From IMG/VR virus record IMGVR_UViG_3300021376_000124, positions 1-42,555 of that record: a stretch of 42,555 nucleotides of DNA; one strand, 5' to 3'. Below, in pieces: positions 1 to 8,176 of the stretch (positions within the stretch are counted from its first letter, which is position 1; the number at the start of each line of letters is the position of its first letter). The notes below the pieces were generated by a model, which saw only the letters and a list, made by a program, of their open reading frames with translations, did not search any database and was not told the origin of the DNA. The translations under genes and the position numbers were made by a program. The stretch comes from a virus.

Positions 1-1
1 A

Positions 2-1141
2 TTCGAAATCTTCAAGTCCGTTATTGAATCCCTGAAATCAGCTCCGGCTGCCAACGATAACCTTAGGGGTCAGGCCACAGCACTCATCAATTCTCGTCTT
101 TCTGAGGATTCAATCGAAGACAGACAACTTCGGGATATTCTAATGAAAATTTTCACGAAGAGAATGAATTCGGGGATTGGTGCCAAGCTCATTAACAAGG
201 CCTTGGGCAAGGAATTAATTCCGGACCCCTCTTTAATGTTGGCCACCGACGATCAAAAAGAAGTTTTGGGTTGGGATAAGATCTACTGTGAGGAGAAATA
301 CGACGGTGTTAGGGTAATTGCTGTAGGAGACAAAGAAAAAGGTTTTCAATTTTACACCAGGGCCTTTAACGAGCTGGACAAAACCAGACTTTCCTCTATA
401 GAGCGAGACCTAGTTCAGATTCTCCACAATTCCAACATTGTAGAAGAAGTATTTTTTGACGGTGAACTAACAGATCTCAACCGAAAGTCTGTTTCTGGAA
501 AGGTAACCCAAATTCTGAAGGGTACAGCTCCTAAGGGAATCGACAAGGAATTTATGTTCAATGTTTTCGATTTGGAAAAGTCTTCGGTTCTGAAGGTTGG
601 ACACGGAACCACTCCATTCATTGAAAGAAGAAAAGAACTAGAGGTTTTGACCTCGTTCTTGCCTTCAAACTCCCAAGTTAAACTAGCCCGCCAATGGGTG
701 GTAGATTCCATGGAAGAAACCCAAAAGATTTATGGACTAATTATTTCTCTGGGAGGAGAGGGGGTAATTCTCAAACCAGGGCACCACGTGTACGAGTGTA
801 AACGCAGTAAAAGTTGGGTCAAATTGAAGCAGGTTCAAGATTGTGATTTGGAAATCACTGGATGGTATCCAGGCGAGGGTAAGAGAGAAGGATTCATAGG
901 GGGTTTCATTTGTACTGATGCCTCTAGAACTTTGGAAGTGAAGATAGGATCTGGATTTACAGATGCCGATCTGAAAACTCTTAGTGCCAATCCTGATCAG
1001 TGGATTGGTCAGGTAGCTGCCGTTCAATTTAACGAGCCTATCACTGACAAATTCGGAAATAGAAGCCTATTTCTTCCCCGCTTCATTGAGGTTAGGTCGG
1101 ACAAAAATCAGGCAGACGACATGACCTCTTTTTTCAAGTAA
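2..1141 (+). CDS. ATP-dependent DNA ligase (5' end outside window)
   Basis: Seals nicks in duplex DNA through a lysine-AMP intermediate, in replication and repair. The frame is open from base 2, with no stop before the ATG at 143. The residues around that ATG align with the middle of T4 ligase (the region before IPEQPQMLAS; here IPDPSLMLA), so the ATG is internal and the N-terminal domain lies upstream of the window. Counting from the ATG at 143, motif I is EKYDGVR with catalytic Lys52. EGVILKPG is motif IV and WVKLKQV is motif V. The C-terminal half looks like the OB-fold domain (GGFI, VKIGSGF, ending in LPRFIEVRSDK). It opens the replication block and is followed 45 bases later by the clamp loader ATPase. 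The family call is firm; only the true start is unknown. Confidence 0.93.
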   Translation, partial: FEIFKSVIESLKSAPAANDNLRGQATALINSRLSEDSIEDRQLRDILMKIFTKRMNSGIGAKLINKALGKELIPDPSLMLATDDQKEVLGWDKIYCEEKYDGVRVIAVGDKEKGFQFYTRAFNELDKTRLSSIERDLVQILHNSNIVEEVFFDGELTDLNRKSVSGKVTQILKGTAPKGIDKEFMFNVFDLEKSSVLKVGHGTTPFIERRKELEVLTSFLPSNSQVKLARQWVVDSMEETQKIYGLIISLGGEGVILKPGHHVYECKRSKSWVKLKQVQDCDLEITGWYPGEGKREGFIGGFICTDASRTLEVKIGSGFTDADLKTLSANPDQWIGQVAAVQFNEPITDKFGNRSLFLPRFIEVRSDKNQADDMTSFFK

Positions 1142-1186
1142 GGGGAAACCTTTATTTGAATTTTCATAAAATTTGAAAGAGGAATT

Positions 1187-2137
1187 ATGGTTAATCAATT
1201 GTTGACTGAAAAGCTTAGGCCCCGGGATCTAAAACATATGATTTTGCCGGATCGTATACGGAATCTCTTTGACGGCAAGCCATTGGCACAGAATGTTTTG
1301 TTGGCAGGATCACCCGGTTGTGGCAAAACAACCCTAGCAAAAATTTTAGCCACTGGTTCTCCCCACCTGTTTATCAATGTTTCAGATGAAAGCTCGGTTG
1401 ATGTTATTCGAACAAAGATTAACGATTTCTGTTCAACATTAAGCATTATGGATGGTAAATCTGCCTTGAAGGTGGTAATATTAGACGAGTTTGACGGTGC
1501 TTCGGATCAATTTTACAAGGCTTTAAGGGGAACAATTGAGAAATTCGCTAGAAATGCCAGATTTGTAGCAACGTGTAATTGGATTGCCAAGGTGCCAGAG
1601 GCAATTCAGTCCAGATTTGAAGTTATCAATTTCGACCCAGTAAATTACGAAGAAGAACAGGAATTGAAGGAAGAATGGAGAAGAAGGATCACTTTGATTT
1701 TGGGAAAACTTTCCATCTCAATAGATTCTGAAGCTTTGGATGTTTTCGAAAGGGATTTTTTTCCAGATTTAAGATCTGCTTTGAACAAAATCCAAGCATG
1801 GTCAATTGAGGGAATTCAAAATGTAGACGCCAAAAAAGTTAAAGATTCCTCTTATTCCCACGAGGATCTTTACCTTTTAATCTGTGACGGAAAAAATCCC
1901 GTTGAAAATTATCAGTTTGTCGTGTCACAATATGCCGGTAAAGTTGACAGCGTGATGTTGGCTATGGGTGATGAATTTGTAAGTTGGATCCAGCACAACC
2001 GACCAGAACTCGCCAAAATAATTCCCGGAATAATCGTGATGGTTGCCGAACACCAGGCACAGAGAATGTTGGTCATAGATCCCATAGTTTCTTTGCTCGC
2101 CCTTGTATTTAAAATTCAAAAACAAATTCAAGCCTAA
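1187..2137 (+). CDS. gp44: Sliding clamp loader ATPase subunit (T4 gp44-like)
   Basis: AAA+ ATPase that opens the sliding clamp and loads it onto primer-template junctions. Walker A is GSPGCGKTT (residues 41-49), Walker B is VVILDEFDGA (Asp100, Glu101), sensor 1 is the Asn of ATCNW (Asn131), and SRF near residue 143 supplies the arginine finger expected of RFC/gp44 proteins. The length (316 aa) matches T4 gp44 (319 aa). GAGG sits before the ATG, one of few Shine-Dalgarno-like sites in the window. The stop overlaps the next ATG by one base (TAATG), indicating translational coupling. The T4 partner gp62 would follow directly; here a candidate lies four genes downstream (position 4196). Confidence 0.93.
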   Translation: MVNQLLTEKLRPRDLKHMILPDRIRNLFDGKPLAQNVLLAGSPGCGKTTLAKILATGSPHLFINVSDESSVDVIRTKINDFCSTLSIMDGKSALKVVILDEFDGASDQFYKALRGTIEKFARNARFVATCNWIAKVPEAIQSRFEVINFDPVNYEEEQELKEEWRRRITLILGKLSISIDSEALDVFERDFFPDLRSALNKIQAWSIEGIQNVDAKKVKDSSYSHEDLYLLICDGKNPVENYQFVVSQYAGKVDSVMLAMGDEFVSWIQHNRPELAKIIPGIIVMVAEHQAQRMLVIDPIVSLLALVFKIQKQIQA

Positions 2138-2448
2138 TGGATCTTTTGCCTAATGAAATAAAAAAGAACACCTTTATCTACCGACTTGTTAAGAGGGGAG
2201 AAAGGGCTATGATGTATGAACAATTTTGTACGGATGCCGAAAGGGTAATCGCCTGGGAAGTGTTCAAAAGAAAAATTGACCCACCAAAAGAGGTTTTCGG
2301 GGTTAAATTAGGAGAAAGAGAAATCTTTCCTGGAAATGAGGATTTTGGTAAATGGGCATGGGCTCCTTCCAGTCAGGAAAAGGCAGAATTTATTTTCAAC
2401 CAATTAGAACAAGGTTTAAATCACAGGGGTTACGAAGATGGAGAATAG
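2137..2448 (+). CDS. Small conserved phage protein, unknown function
   Basis: A 103-residue charged protein with no signal peptide or membrane segment. The first half reads like a small beta-rich domain (TFIYRLVKRGERAMMYEQ, then RVIAWEVFKRKI). It is followed by FPGNEDFGKWAWAP and a helical tail, which may be a conserved signature. I recall similar small proteins in other large phages but cannot name a function. It is coupled on both sides: its start overlaps the stop of the clamp loader ATPase by one base, and its last 11 bases overlap the start of the kinase gene. It takes the place held by gp62 in T4, but it lacks the features of that family seen in the protein at 4196. Confidence 0.72.
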   Translation: MDLLPNEIKKNTFIYRLVKRGERAMMYEQFCTDAERVIAWEVFKRKIDPPKEVFGVKLGEREIFPGNEDFGKWAWAPSSQEKAEFIFNQLEQGLNHRGYEDGE

Positions 2449-3067
2449 AAATCCAGATCCAAAAATCCATATAGATTTCAACCCCAACCGATCTGATGGG
2501 TGGCTGTATGCCAGTAGTTTGTTTTACTCCAAAAAAATAAAAAGAATAATCCTGTGTGGTAAGGGTGGAGCGGGAAAGGATCACCTCCGTCAACTTTTAG
2601 AAGAAAAAGGTTTCAAGTACTGTGTGTCTCACACAACACGACCTCGTCGAACCAAAGAACAGGAAGGCAAAGACTACTTCTTCGTTAAAAATTTGGAAGA
2701 TTTTGAAATTCTCAAAGGAATGTTCGAAAGGAAAGAATTTTACGAGGTGAATCTTTTCGCCGGATGGATTTATGGTACTTCTATTCAGGAATTCAATTCG
2801 AGCGATTTAATGATTCTAACACCTTCTGGTATTGCTAACCTTAAACCGGACGACAGAGAAGAGTCTTTCATTATTTTCTTAGATATAGACCCAAAAACTA
2901 GAAAATCCAGATTGTCTTTAAGAAAAGATGCGGATTCTGTGGACAGAAGACTTCGAACAGACGAGGAAGATTTTTCTAATTTCACTGATTTTGATTTCAA
3001 AATAACCGATCCCAATTTTGTTGTGGGTTCAGAAATTTGGTTTGATTTAAAGTATTACCATGATTAA
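2438..3067 (+). CDS. Guanylate kinase-like nucleotide kinase
   Basis: Predicted to phosphorylate a (d)NMP, probably (d)GMP, feeding dNTP synthesis. The P-loop is GKGGAGKD (residues 41-48). The stretch SHTTRPRRTKEQEGKDYFFV matches the GMP-binding region of guanylate kinases, where two Arg and a Tyr contact the base and phosphate (typically TTRxPRxGExxGxDYxFV). A lid-like Arg-rich segment (KTRKSRLSLRKD, then DRRLRTD) follows. At 209 aa it is close to the usual 190-210. About 34 residues precede the first strand, more than in cellular enzymes, so a later start is possible, but the ATG at 2438 overlaps the previous gene in the usual coupled manner. Its last 8 bases overlap the nuclease gene. T4 gp1 (dNMP kinase) would be the functional analogue. 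Confidence 0.82.
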   Translation: MENRNPDPKIHIDFNPNRSDGWLYASSLFYSKKIKRIILCGKGGAGKDHLRQLLEEKGFKYCVSHTTRPRRTKEQEGKDYFFVKNLEDFEILKGMFERKEFYEVNLFAGWIYGTSIQEFNSSDLMILTPSGIANLKPDDREESFIIFLDIDPKTRKSRLSLRKDADSVDRRLRTDEEDFSNFTDFDFKITDPNFVVGSEIWFDLKYYHD

Positions 3068-4193
3068 CATTCTCATCGACGGAAATTATATTTTCCACAA
3101 AACTTTTGGAATCTTCGGAGGTTATGGATCAAAAGATCCAGGAGAAGTGCTAAAAACTAAAAATGAGCAGGCCATGTTTATTCGGAAGATAGCCACTGAT
3201 CTTTGTGCCGCCCTTAGGGAGCTTCCTACCGGAGGAAGATTAATTTTCACGGCTGACTCAAGAAGCTGGAGAAAGGACGTGGTTATTGAAGGCGGAGGTT
3301 ACAAGTCTAACCGTATTAAAGACGAATCTGTAGACTGGTCAATTTTTTTTAATTTACTTGACTCTTTTGGAAAACAACTTGAAAAAATGGGATTCGTGCA
3401 CTCTCGGGCTGACGGGGCCGAGGGAGATGATTTGTTGTATTTTTGGGCAGACTATTTCACAGCCAAATCCCAAGATTGTATCATCGTTTCCGGCGACAAA
3501 GATCTACATCAGCTTTCAAGATGGAAGGGAGACAATTGGACTTTAGTTTGGTCAAATAATTCCAAAAACAATGTTGTTTCATGTCCAGTTGGATGGAAAG
3601 AAAGGTGGCTAGACCACCAACCACAAGTTTCAATTTTTGATATGCCGGATTTGAATCAAACCGACAAAGAAAAATTAAAAAAATGGATACAAAATCTAAC
3701 CGTAAATGAAATCAAACCAGAAAGTTTCATTTTCACAAAAATGCTGATTGGAGACGAAGGGGATGCTGTTCCGGGGGTCTGGAACTTTGAGGCAACCCCT
3801 GGTAAGATGTCAAGAATGACTCCAAAAAAGGCAGAACAACTTTTGGAATCACTTCAGCAATCTAAATGGTCAGGAAGTTCTTTTGGTGATTTACTACAGG
3901 ACACAGAATTTCTTGATTGGGCCGGAGGTTACATTTTGAGATTAATGAAAGACATAGATTCCAAAGAAAATAGGCAGAAGGCATCCGAAAATTTAAAAAG
4001 AAATTATCAACTGATGTGGTTGGATAAAATGGTTATGCCCTCTTGGGTAATTACGAATTCTGTGGCAGAAATTAGAAGAGGAATTAATCTTGAAAGAAGG
4101 TCAATCACCCTCGATAGAATTAAAATTTTAGAGGGTACAGAGTGGGTAACATCTACTGCTGTACCTAAGATGTACAATCCTTTTTCCGAATAG
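3060..4193 (+). CDS. rnh: RNase H / flap-endonuclease-type 5'-3' nuclease
   Basis: Removes RNA primers and 5' flaps during lagging-strand synthesis. The FEN/PIN acidic residues are in order: Asp7 in ILIDGNY, Asp66 in FTADSR, Glu121/Asp123/Asp124 in GAEGDDLLYFW, and Asp146/Asp148 in VSGDKDLHQL. The segment GDEGDAVPGV near residue 230 matches the H3TH DNA-binding region (GDxxDNxPGV). The Arg/Lys-rich stretch around residues 70-88 fits the helical arch. At 377 aa it is longer than T4 RNase H (305 aa), mainly through inserts after residue 150. It overlaps the kinase gene by 8 bases and is followed after 2 bases by the probable clamp loader small subunit, so replication proteins are co-translated. 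Confidence 0.9.
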   Translation: MINILIDGNYIFHKTFGIFGGYGSKDPGEVLKTKNEQAMFIRKIATDLCAALRELPTGGRLIFTADSRSWRKDVVIEGGGYKSNRIKDESVDWSIFFNLLDSFGKQLEKMGFVHSRADGAEGDDLLYFWADYFTAKSQDCIIVSGDKDLHQLSRWKGDNWTLVWSNNSKNNVVSCPVGWKERWLDHQPQVSIFDMPDLNQTDKEKLKKWIQNLTVNEIKPESFIFTKMLIGDEGDAVPGVWNFEATPGKMSRMTPKKAEQLLESLQQSKWSGSSFGDLLQDTEFLDWAGGYILRLMKDIDSKENRQKASENLKRNYQLMWLDKMVMPSWVITNSVAEIRRGINLERRSITLDRIKILEGTEWVTSTAVPKMYNPFSE

Positions 4194-4195
4194 AA

Positions 4196-4621
4196 ATGGA
4201 ACTTTTCGATGTTGTAAATTCTCTTTTTGGATCAGATAAAAAGTGGGAATCTGTGGGCAAGGCAGACAAGTCTCGAAATTTTTTCATGGTCAATAGGTTC
4301 ATGTCCATCCAATTCCCGGTTCAGGCCCACGAGTTCAACCACACTAAGGTCGTCCCGAATTTGGTTTTGGATTGGTGGCATTCTGCCTTGGGCCCAAAAT
4401 TTGCAAAAACACCAAAGTGGGTTTTCACTTCCACTGGAAAAAAAGAACAAAATAAATCGAACCAAAAGATTCCAAATTTCCAGGAGGTAGAAGATTTCAT
4501 CAGGGAAAGAAATCAACTTAGCAAAAGACAACTTCTAGAATTGAAACAATTTTTTCCTACGTCATATCATGATTGGATGAAATCCCTATCCCAGCAGATG
4601 GGCAAGGAAAATCAGAAATAG
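4196..4621 (+). CDS. Probable clamp loader small subunit (T4 gp62-like)
   Basis: A 141-residue protein whose first half (a short helix, then RNFFMVNRFMSIQFPVQAHE, then a WWH-type helical segment ending in KTPKWVFT) resembles the small clamp loader subunit of distant T4-like phages, which carries a PFMVNRWLSM-type motif. That subunit lacks ATPase motifs and bridges the four gp44 subunits in the loader. The match is from memory and rests mainly on the FMVNRF motif and the neighbouring replication genes. The rest is polar and helical (residues 80-141). It is shorter than T4 gp62 (187 aa). The gene starts 2 bases after the nuclease stop; a candidate late promoter begins one base past its own stop. 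Confidence 0.6.
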   Translation: MELFDVVNSLFGSDKKWESVGKADKSRNFFMVNRFMSIQFPVQAHEFNHTKVVPNLVLDWWHSALGPKFAKTPKWVFTSTGKKEQNKSNQKIPNFQEVEDFIRERNQLSKRQLLELKQFFPTSYHDWMKSLSQQMGKENQK

Positions 4622-4630
4622 GATATATAA
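4622..4630 (+). promoter_or_regulatory. Candidate late promoter element GATATATAA
   Basis: GATATATAA begins 31 bases before the ATG at 4653. The same element lies 24-32 bases upstream of several other transcription-unit starts in the window. It resembles T4-type late promoter boxes (TATAAATA) but differs in sequence. Function is inferred from recurrence and spacing only. Confidence 0.5.
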
Positions 4631-4652
4631 GACAGAAAATAATTTTAAAGTC

Positions 4653-5189
4653 ATGGAGAAAGGTATTCAAAAAATTGTTGATAAGTTAGTTCAGAGTTTG
4701 GATTGGAATTCTATCCTTCTAATTCACCAGGCATTTAAACATGGTACCGGTCAGGGTAGCGAGGTAATACCCGGTTTAAAAAGAAAAAATTACGATCAAA
4801 ACCTAAGTGTGAAGGATTTGAAACACGAATTGAAAATAATTTTGAAGTATGTAGTGGAAAACGATTACCAATCTTTCACCTATGGCAATTGGATCGTCAC
4901 GTGGTACAATCAACAATGGAACGATGAAACCGTGATTGAAACACTGAGCCAAGACGACGAGGAAACAGAATTTGAAATTGAAATGCCCAACACCAAGCTT
5001 GAGGTGATTTATGCTCCACAAAGAATTTGTATTACGATGGATACGGGCGAAGGATCTAATCCAGCAACTACTTCAGATACCGATACCCTAAAGATGATGT
5101 TGGAAAATGCCTTGGCCGAGGAAAATTACGAGATGGCACAAAAGATCCAGGACATTCTAAAGATGTCCCAAAAACCGGAAGAGATTTAA
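4653..5189 (+). CDS. Unknown protein with a C-terminal UVR-like helical hairpin
   Basis: Function not recognised. Residues 1-110 are mixed helix and strand with an aromatic patch (YGNWIVTWYNQQWN). A central acidic strand (TEFEIEMPNTKLEVIY) precedes a Gly/Ser/Thr linker. Near the C-terminus, LENALAEENYEMAQKIQDIL has the spacing of the UVR motif (L-x3-A-x2-E-x-YE-x-A-x-x-IxD-x-I), the short helical hairpin found in UvrB, UvrC and ClpC that mediates protein-protein contacts. It is preceded by a GATATATAA element and an A/T-rich leader with no Shine-Dalgarno sequence. A link to DNA repair is only suggested by this motif and by the repair genes downstream. Confidence 0.65.
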   Translation: MEKGIQKIVDKLVQSLDWNSILLIHQAFKHGTGQGSEVIPGLKRKNYDQNLSVKDLKHELKIILKYVVENDYQSFTYGNWIVTWYNQQWNDETVIETLSQDDEETEFEIEMPNTKLEVIYAPQRICITMDTGEGSNPATTSDTDTLKMMLENALAEENYEMAQKIQDILKMSQKPEEI

Positions 5190-5200
5190 GATACATATAA
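5190..5200 (+). promoter_or_regulatory. Possible variant of the GATATATAA element
   Basis: GATACATATAA begins 24 bases before the TTG start at 5214. It differs from the main motif by an extra CA step, so it is a weaker candidate than the sites at 4622, 15545 or 38992. Confidence 0.28.
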
Positions 5201-5213
5201 AAAAAGTTGTCTC

Positions 5214-5696
5214 TTGAAGTACATCCTTACTTTGAATGAATTTTTCGACACCGGGGTTTTCGGTGACACCTATGGATATGGCGGGGCAAACGGAATTTTC
5301 AAGGTCCAATATAAGCCATACAAGGATCTTTCTGTTTCCGTTGGACCTGATCCCAGAGTTCCTAGAAACATTCCTGGTTCTAAATTTCAGGTTGGTGATA
5401 TTGTTATTGGAGAACCCATCAATGATGATAAGAAGGTGGCAGGTATGGTTGTTAAAAATATCCTGGCCCCAGATCACAAATCATATCGTTTTTTTGTTCA
5501 GATCCATACCAAAGGTAAAAAGGATCAAAAAGTTCTAGAACTTAAGCCTGACACGGTTGAGTTTGTAGACATGGGGGACAAAGGCCACCGTCAGGTTGTT
5601 TCTCAGTACAAATTCAATGATATTACGGGTGATGCCTACAATTCTAAAACTGTTTATAACAATCCTGGTTTAGGGATCGAAGCAGTCGGAGGTTGA
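5214..5696 (+). CDS. Unknown protein with a capsid-targeting-like N-terminus
   Basis: The only start upstream of the conserved-looking body is TTG at 5214, giving MKYILTLNEFFD. This is short, aromatic and contains LNE at residues 7-9, like the (L/I)-x-E-ended N-termini of other proteins here. After a Gly-rich stretch (YGYGGANG), a beta-rich domain follows: FQVGDIVIGEP with later strands resembles a small barrel, and VLELKPDTVEFVDMGDKG another sheet. It ends in GLGIEAVGG. No enzyme motif is visible. If the N-terminus is a real packaging tag this would be a virion protein, although it sits among replication and repair genes. Low certainty on function; coding status is supported by length and by tight packing with its neighbours. 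Confidence 0.6.
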   Translation: MKYILTLNEFFDTGVFGDTYGYGGANGIFKVQYKPYKDLSVSVGPDPRVPRNIPGSKFQVGDIVIGEPINDDKKVAGMVVKNILAPDHKSYRFFVQIHTKGKKDQKVLELKPDTVEFVDMGDKGHRQVVSQYKFNDITGDAYNSKTVYNNPGLGIEAVGG

Positions 5697-5730
5697 GAAA
5701 CTTTTACCTGTTCTTCCTGTAAAGCACAGG

Positions 5731-6612
5731 ATGATTTTAAGCAAAACCCCACACAAATTAGGTTCTATTGCTTCCAGCATGAATTTTCCAAAATCTGGAG
5801 AAATTCATGCCGATGAATTCATAAAATACATCTCAAAAACGGTTGAAACACACGTGAAGAATGGAATAGATGTTACCTGTTTTCAATTGTCAGAATCCGA
5901 TTTGAATTTTCCGGATTTTTCCTCCTTAGAAGAGGAACATCCGGATCTCGTTTCTCTGGACGAATTGAGTCAATCAATTAGAATTAAAGGACATAGGATT
6001 TTATTTTTCCTGTCATCGTATTTCTTCTTGGGATCAAGATTACCAGATTCGGTCCAACAAACACACACGATGATTGGCAAGCTGGCTTCTCTGGTTGAAG
6101 GTCTTGGCATTGCCGAACCTTGTATTTTGCTCCGGGTTGGAAGCGCCTATGGAAACCGAAGGGAAACCGCCCAAAGATTTTGTGAGGAGATTTTCAAATT
6201 TCCAATCACAATCCGAAACATGTTGGCCGTGACGAATGATGATAAGCCAAGTTTATTTTCGGTTACAGATTTGCTATCTGGAGTTTTTTATCCGGCAAAA
6301 ATTCCAATTTGTTTTCGATCTTTGCCACATCAGTTCAATACGGGTGGTTTGAATTTTAGAGAGGCTTTATTTTTATCCTGTTCTACCTGGGAATCCCCAC
6401 ACAAACCAATTTATTTTCACGGTGAAAGTTCGATGATAGACGAGAAGGGGATTTCACTTTCATCTTCTCCAACTTCACGTTTAACCCACAGGATTCCAAC
6501 CTTCGGGTTAGACGTAGATGTGGTTATAGAATCTTCCGATTCATTCAAAACTTGTGTCCAATATTTATCGGAACATAAATCATTAATCCCATTAGTAATA
6601 CCGAAAATTTGA
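5731..6612 (+). CDS. Degenerate UV damage endonuclease (UvdE)-like TIM-barrel protein
   Basis: The order and spacing of landmarks follow UvdE, which nicks 5' of UV lesions using a metal cluster in a TIM barrel: CILLRVGSAYGNR (family LHLGGAYG), RNMLAVTNDDKPSLFSV (LENDxxxxxV), PICFRSLPHQFNTG (PVVxDTLHHxxNPG), EALFLSCSTW, then FHGES and VVIES. Most metal ligands I recall for the family are replaced: the His of LHLGG is Arg, the Glu of LENDD is Thr, the Asp of the DxLHH motif is Arg, and its first His is Pro. His in FHGES, His in LTHRIP and Glu in VVIES remain. At 293 aa it has normal family length and an intact frame. It may be a catalytically dead or repurposed relative. The next gene is a DNA glycosylase, suggesting a repair pair. 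Confidence 0.62.
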   Translation: MILSKTPHKLGSIASSMNFPKSGEIHADEFIKYISKTVETHVKNGIDVTCFQLSESDLNFPDFSSLEEEHPDLVSLDELSQSIRIKGHRILFFLSSYFFLGSRLPDSVQQTHTMIGKLASLVEGLGIAEPCILLRVGSAYGNRRETAQRFCEEIFKFPITIRNMLAVTNDDKPSLFSVTDLLSGVFYPAKIPICFRSLPHQFNTGGLNFREALFLSCSTWESPHKPIYFHGESSMIDEKGISLSSSPTSRLTHRIPTFGLDVDVVIESSDSFKTCVQYLSEHKSLIPLVIPKI

Positions 6613-6645
6613 TTTATAAAGGAATATTTTCATTATTTTTACATT

Positions 6646-7443
6646 ATGCCAGAACTAGCCGAGGTAAGATTAACTTCCGAATATGTCCACAGAGTTTGTG
6701 AAAAAAAAACTTTTCACTCCGTTTGGAAAAACCCAAATCACAAGGGTAATTCCTTTGAAATTCCATATTCTTACAATTTGAGCTCGGTGGCGAGAGGCAA
6801 AGAAATGATGTTGATTTTCAAACCCGCCCAAAATTCTTTTACTGACTCTTTCGGGATAAATGAAACAATGCATCTTATGATGACTATGGGAATGTCTGGT
6901 CATTTTAGGTGGATAGGAAAGGAGGACGAAAAACCAAAACATACACATTTGAGTTTTATCTCTAACTTAGGACAACTCTGTTTTGTGGATGTAAGAAGAT
7001 TTGGAAGATGGGCGTTTGGTACCTGGAATCCTAAAAGAGGTCCAGATCCGACTCAAGAGCACGAATCCTTTTTGGCTCACGTTTATTCCAATTTAAAATC
7101 TAAATCATTCGAACGTCCTATCCACGAGGTTTTAATGAATCAAGATTATTTCAATGGGATTGGCAATTATTTGAGGGCTGAAATTTTATATAGAATTGAC
7201 TGCAGCCCTTTCTTACCAGCCAGAGAATTCATTCTTCGACATCCGGAAGTTTTGTTGCTCTGTCGAGATTTACCAATTGTAGCATATGGGTTAGGTGGGG
7301 GTAGATTTAAAGATTGGAAAAATCCAGACGGGCAAACTCCCACAAACTGGGATGAATTTATGTTGTGCTACGGAAATAGATCTATGTCTAAAATAACCGA
7401 TAAAAACGGGAGAACTTTTTGGTTCGACCCTAAATGGATTTAA
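6646..7443 (+). CDS. Fpg/Nei-family DNA glycosylase, NEIL1-like zincless type
   Basis: A bifunctional base-excision glycosylase/AP lyase for oxidised bases. The N-terminus MPELAEVR supplies Pro2, the Schiff-base nucleophile after Met removal, and Glu3. MTMGMSGHF and VDVRRFGRW are family core motifs. The H2TH region is NQDYFNGIGNYLRAEILYR near residues 165-184. The C-terminus has no Cys4 zinc finger; instead MSKITDKNGRTFWF resembles the zincless finger of NEIL1 and mimivirus-type enzymes, where the Arg of GRT takes the finger's catalytic role. At 265 aa it has normal bacterial Fpg length. It lies between the UvdE-like gene and an exonuclease, forming a repair cluster. Confidence 0.88.
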   Translation: MPELAEVRLTSEYVHRVCEKKTFHSVWKNPNHKGNSFEIPYSYNLSSVARGKEMMLIFKPAQNSFTDSFGINETMHLMMTMGMSGHFRWIGKEDEKPKHTHLSFISNLGQLCFVDVRRFGRWAFGTWNPKRGPDPTQEHESFLAHVYSNLKSKSFERPIHEVLMNQDYFNGIGNYLRAEILYRIDCSPFLPAREFILRHPEVLLLCRDLPIVAYGLGGGRFKDWKNPDGQTPTNWDEFMLCYGNRSMSKITDKNGRTFWFDPKWI

Positions 7444-7453
7444 AATCTAAACC

Positions 7454-8155
7454 ATGATTCCAATTAATACCTTGAAAAATTGTTTGTTTTTCGACGTCGA
7501 AACTGCTGGTTGGTGTCCAGATTTGGATTGTCTCCGTGAAGAAAATCCAAGATTGGCAAAACTATGGGAAAGGAGAGTTAAATACTATAGATCCTATCCT
7601 GAATTTCAAAATGCCACAAGCGATGAAATTTACTTACAGAAAGCGGGTCTTGAGCCAGAATATTCCAGAATTGTGTGTGTTTCTTTTGGTATGATTAACG
7701 AGGATGAAACACTAAAATTTGTATCTTTTTATGGCGAGGATGAAGTGGACATTTTAACCAAGACAAAAAAAGTTTTTGGTAACTCCTCGTCTAAAAACAT
7801 GAAATTGGCCGGACACAACATTAAGGGATTCGATGTTCCGTGTGTGGGTAAAAGAATGATGTACAATGGTATTCAGCCTCCGAGCAATTTGATAGTCTGG
7901 GATAAGAAGCCATGGGAAATTCCCTATCTCGACACTTCTGAAATTTTTGCCTTTGGAAGTTGGAGTCAACAAAAGTATTTGAGTCTAGATTTACTTTCTT
8001 GTTCTCTGGGTGTTGAATCCCCAAAGGAAGATATAGATGGATCACAGGTTCATTTCACATTCTGGCAAGAAAAGGATTATGAAAGAATTAAGATCTACTG
8101 TGAGAAGGATGTTGAAACTGTAATTCAGGTTTTACTCACAGCGAGTAAAATGTAA
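7454..8155 (+). CDS. DEDDy 3'-5' exonuclease (PolB-exonuclease-like)
   Basis: A DnaQ-fold exonuclease. Exo I is LFFDVETAG (Asp14, Glu16), Exo II is AGHNIKGFDVP near residue 120 and Exo III is IYCEKDVETV near residue 215, with a Tyr four residues before the Asp, which marks the DEDDy subclass. The arrangement resembles the stand-alone exonuclease related to the proofreading domain of family B polymerases. It has no polymerase domain (233 aa). A longer-than-usual insert follows Exo I (residues 20-60, rich in Arg and Tyr). It starts 10 bases after the glycosylase stop. Likely roles are repair-tract processing or trans proofreading; the substrate cannot be told from sequence. Confidence 0.87.
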   Translation: MIPINTLKNCLFFDVETAGWCPDLDCLREENPRLAKLWERRVKYYRSYPEFQNATSDEIYLQKAGLEPEYSRIVCVSFGMINEDETLKFVSFYGEDEVDILTKTKKVFGNSSSKNMKLAGHNIKGFDVPCVGKRMMYNGIQPPSNLIVWDKKPWEIPYLDTSEIFAFGSWSQQKYLSLDLLSCSLGVESPKEDIDGSQVHFTFWQEKDYERIKIYCEKDVETVIQVLLTASKM

Positions 8156-8176
8156 AGTTTGTTCGGGATTTATTTG

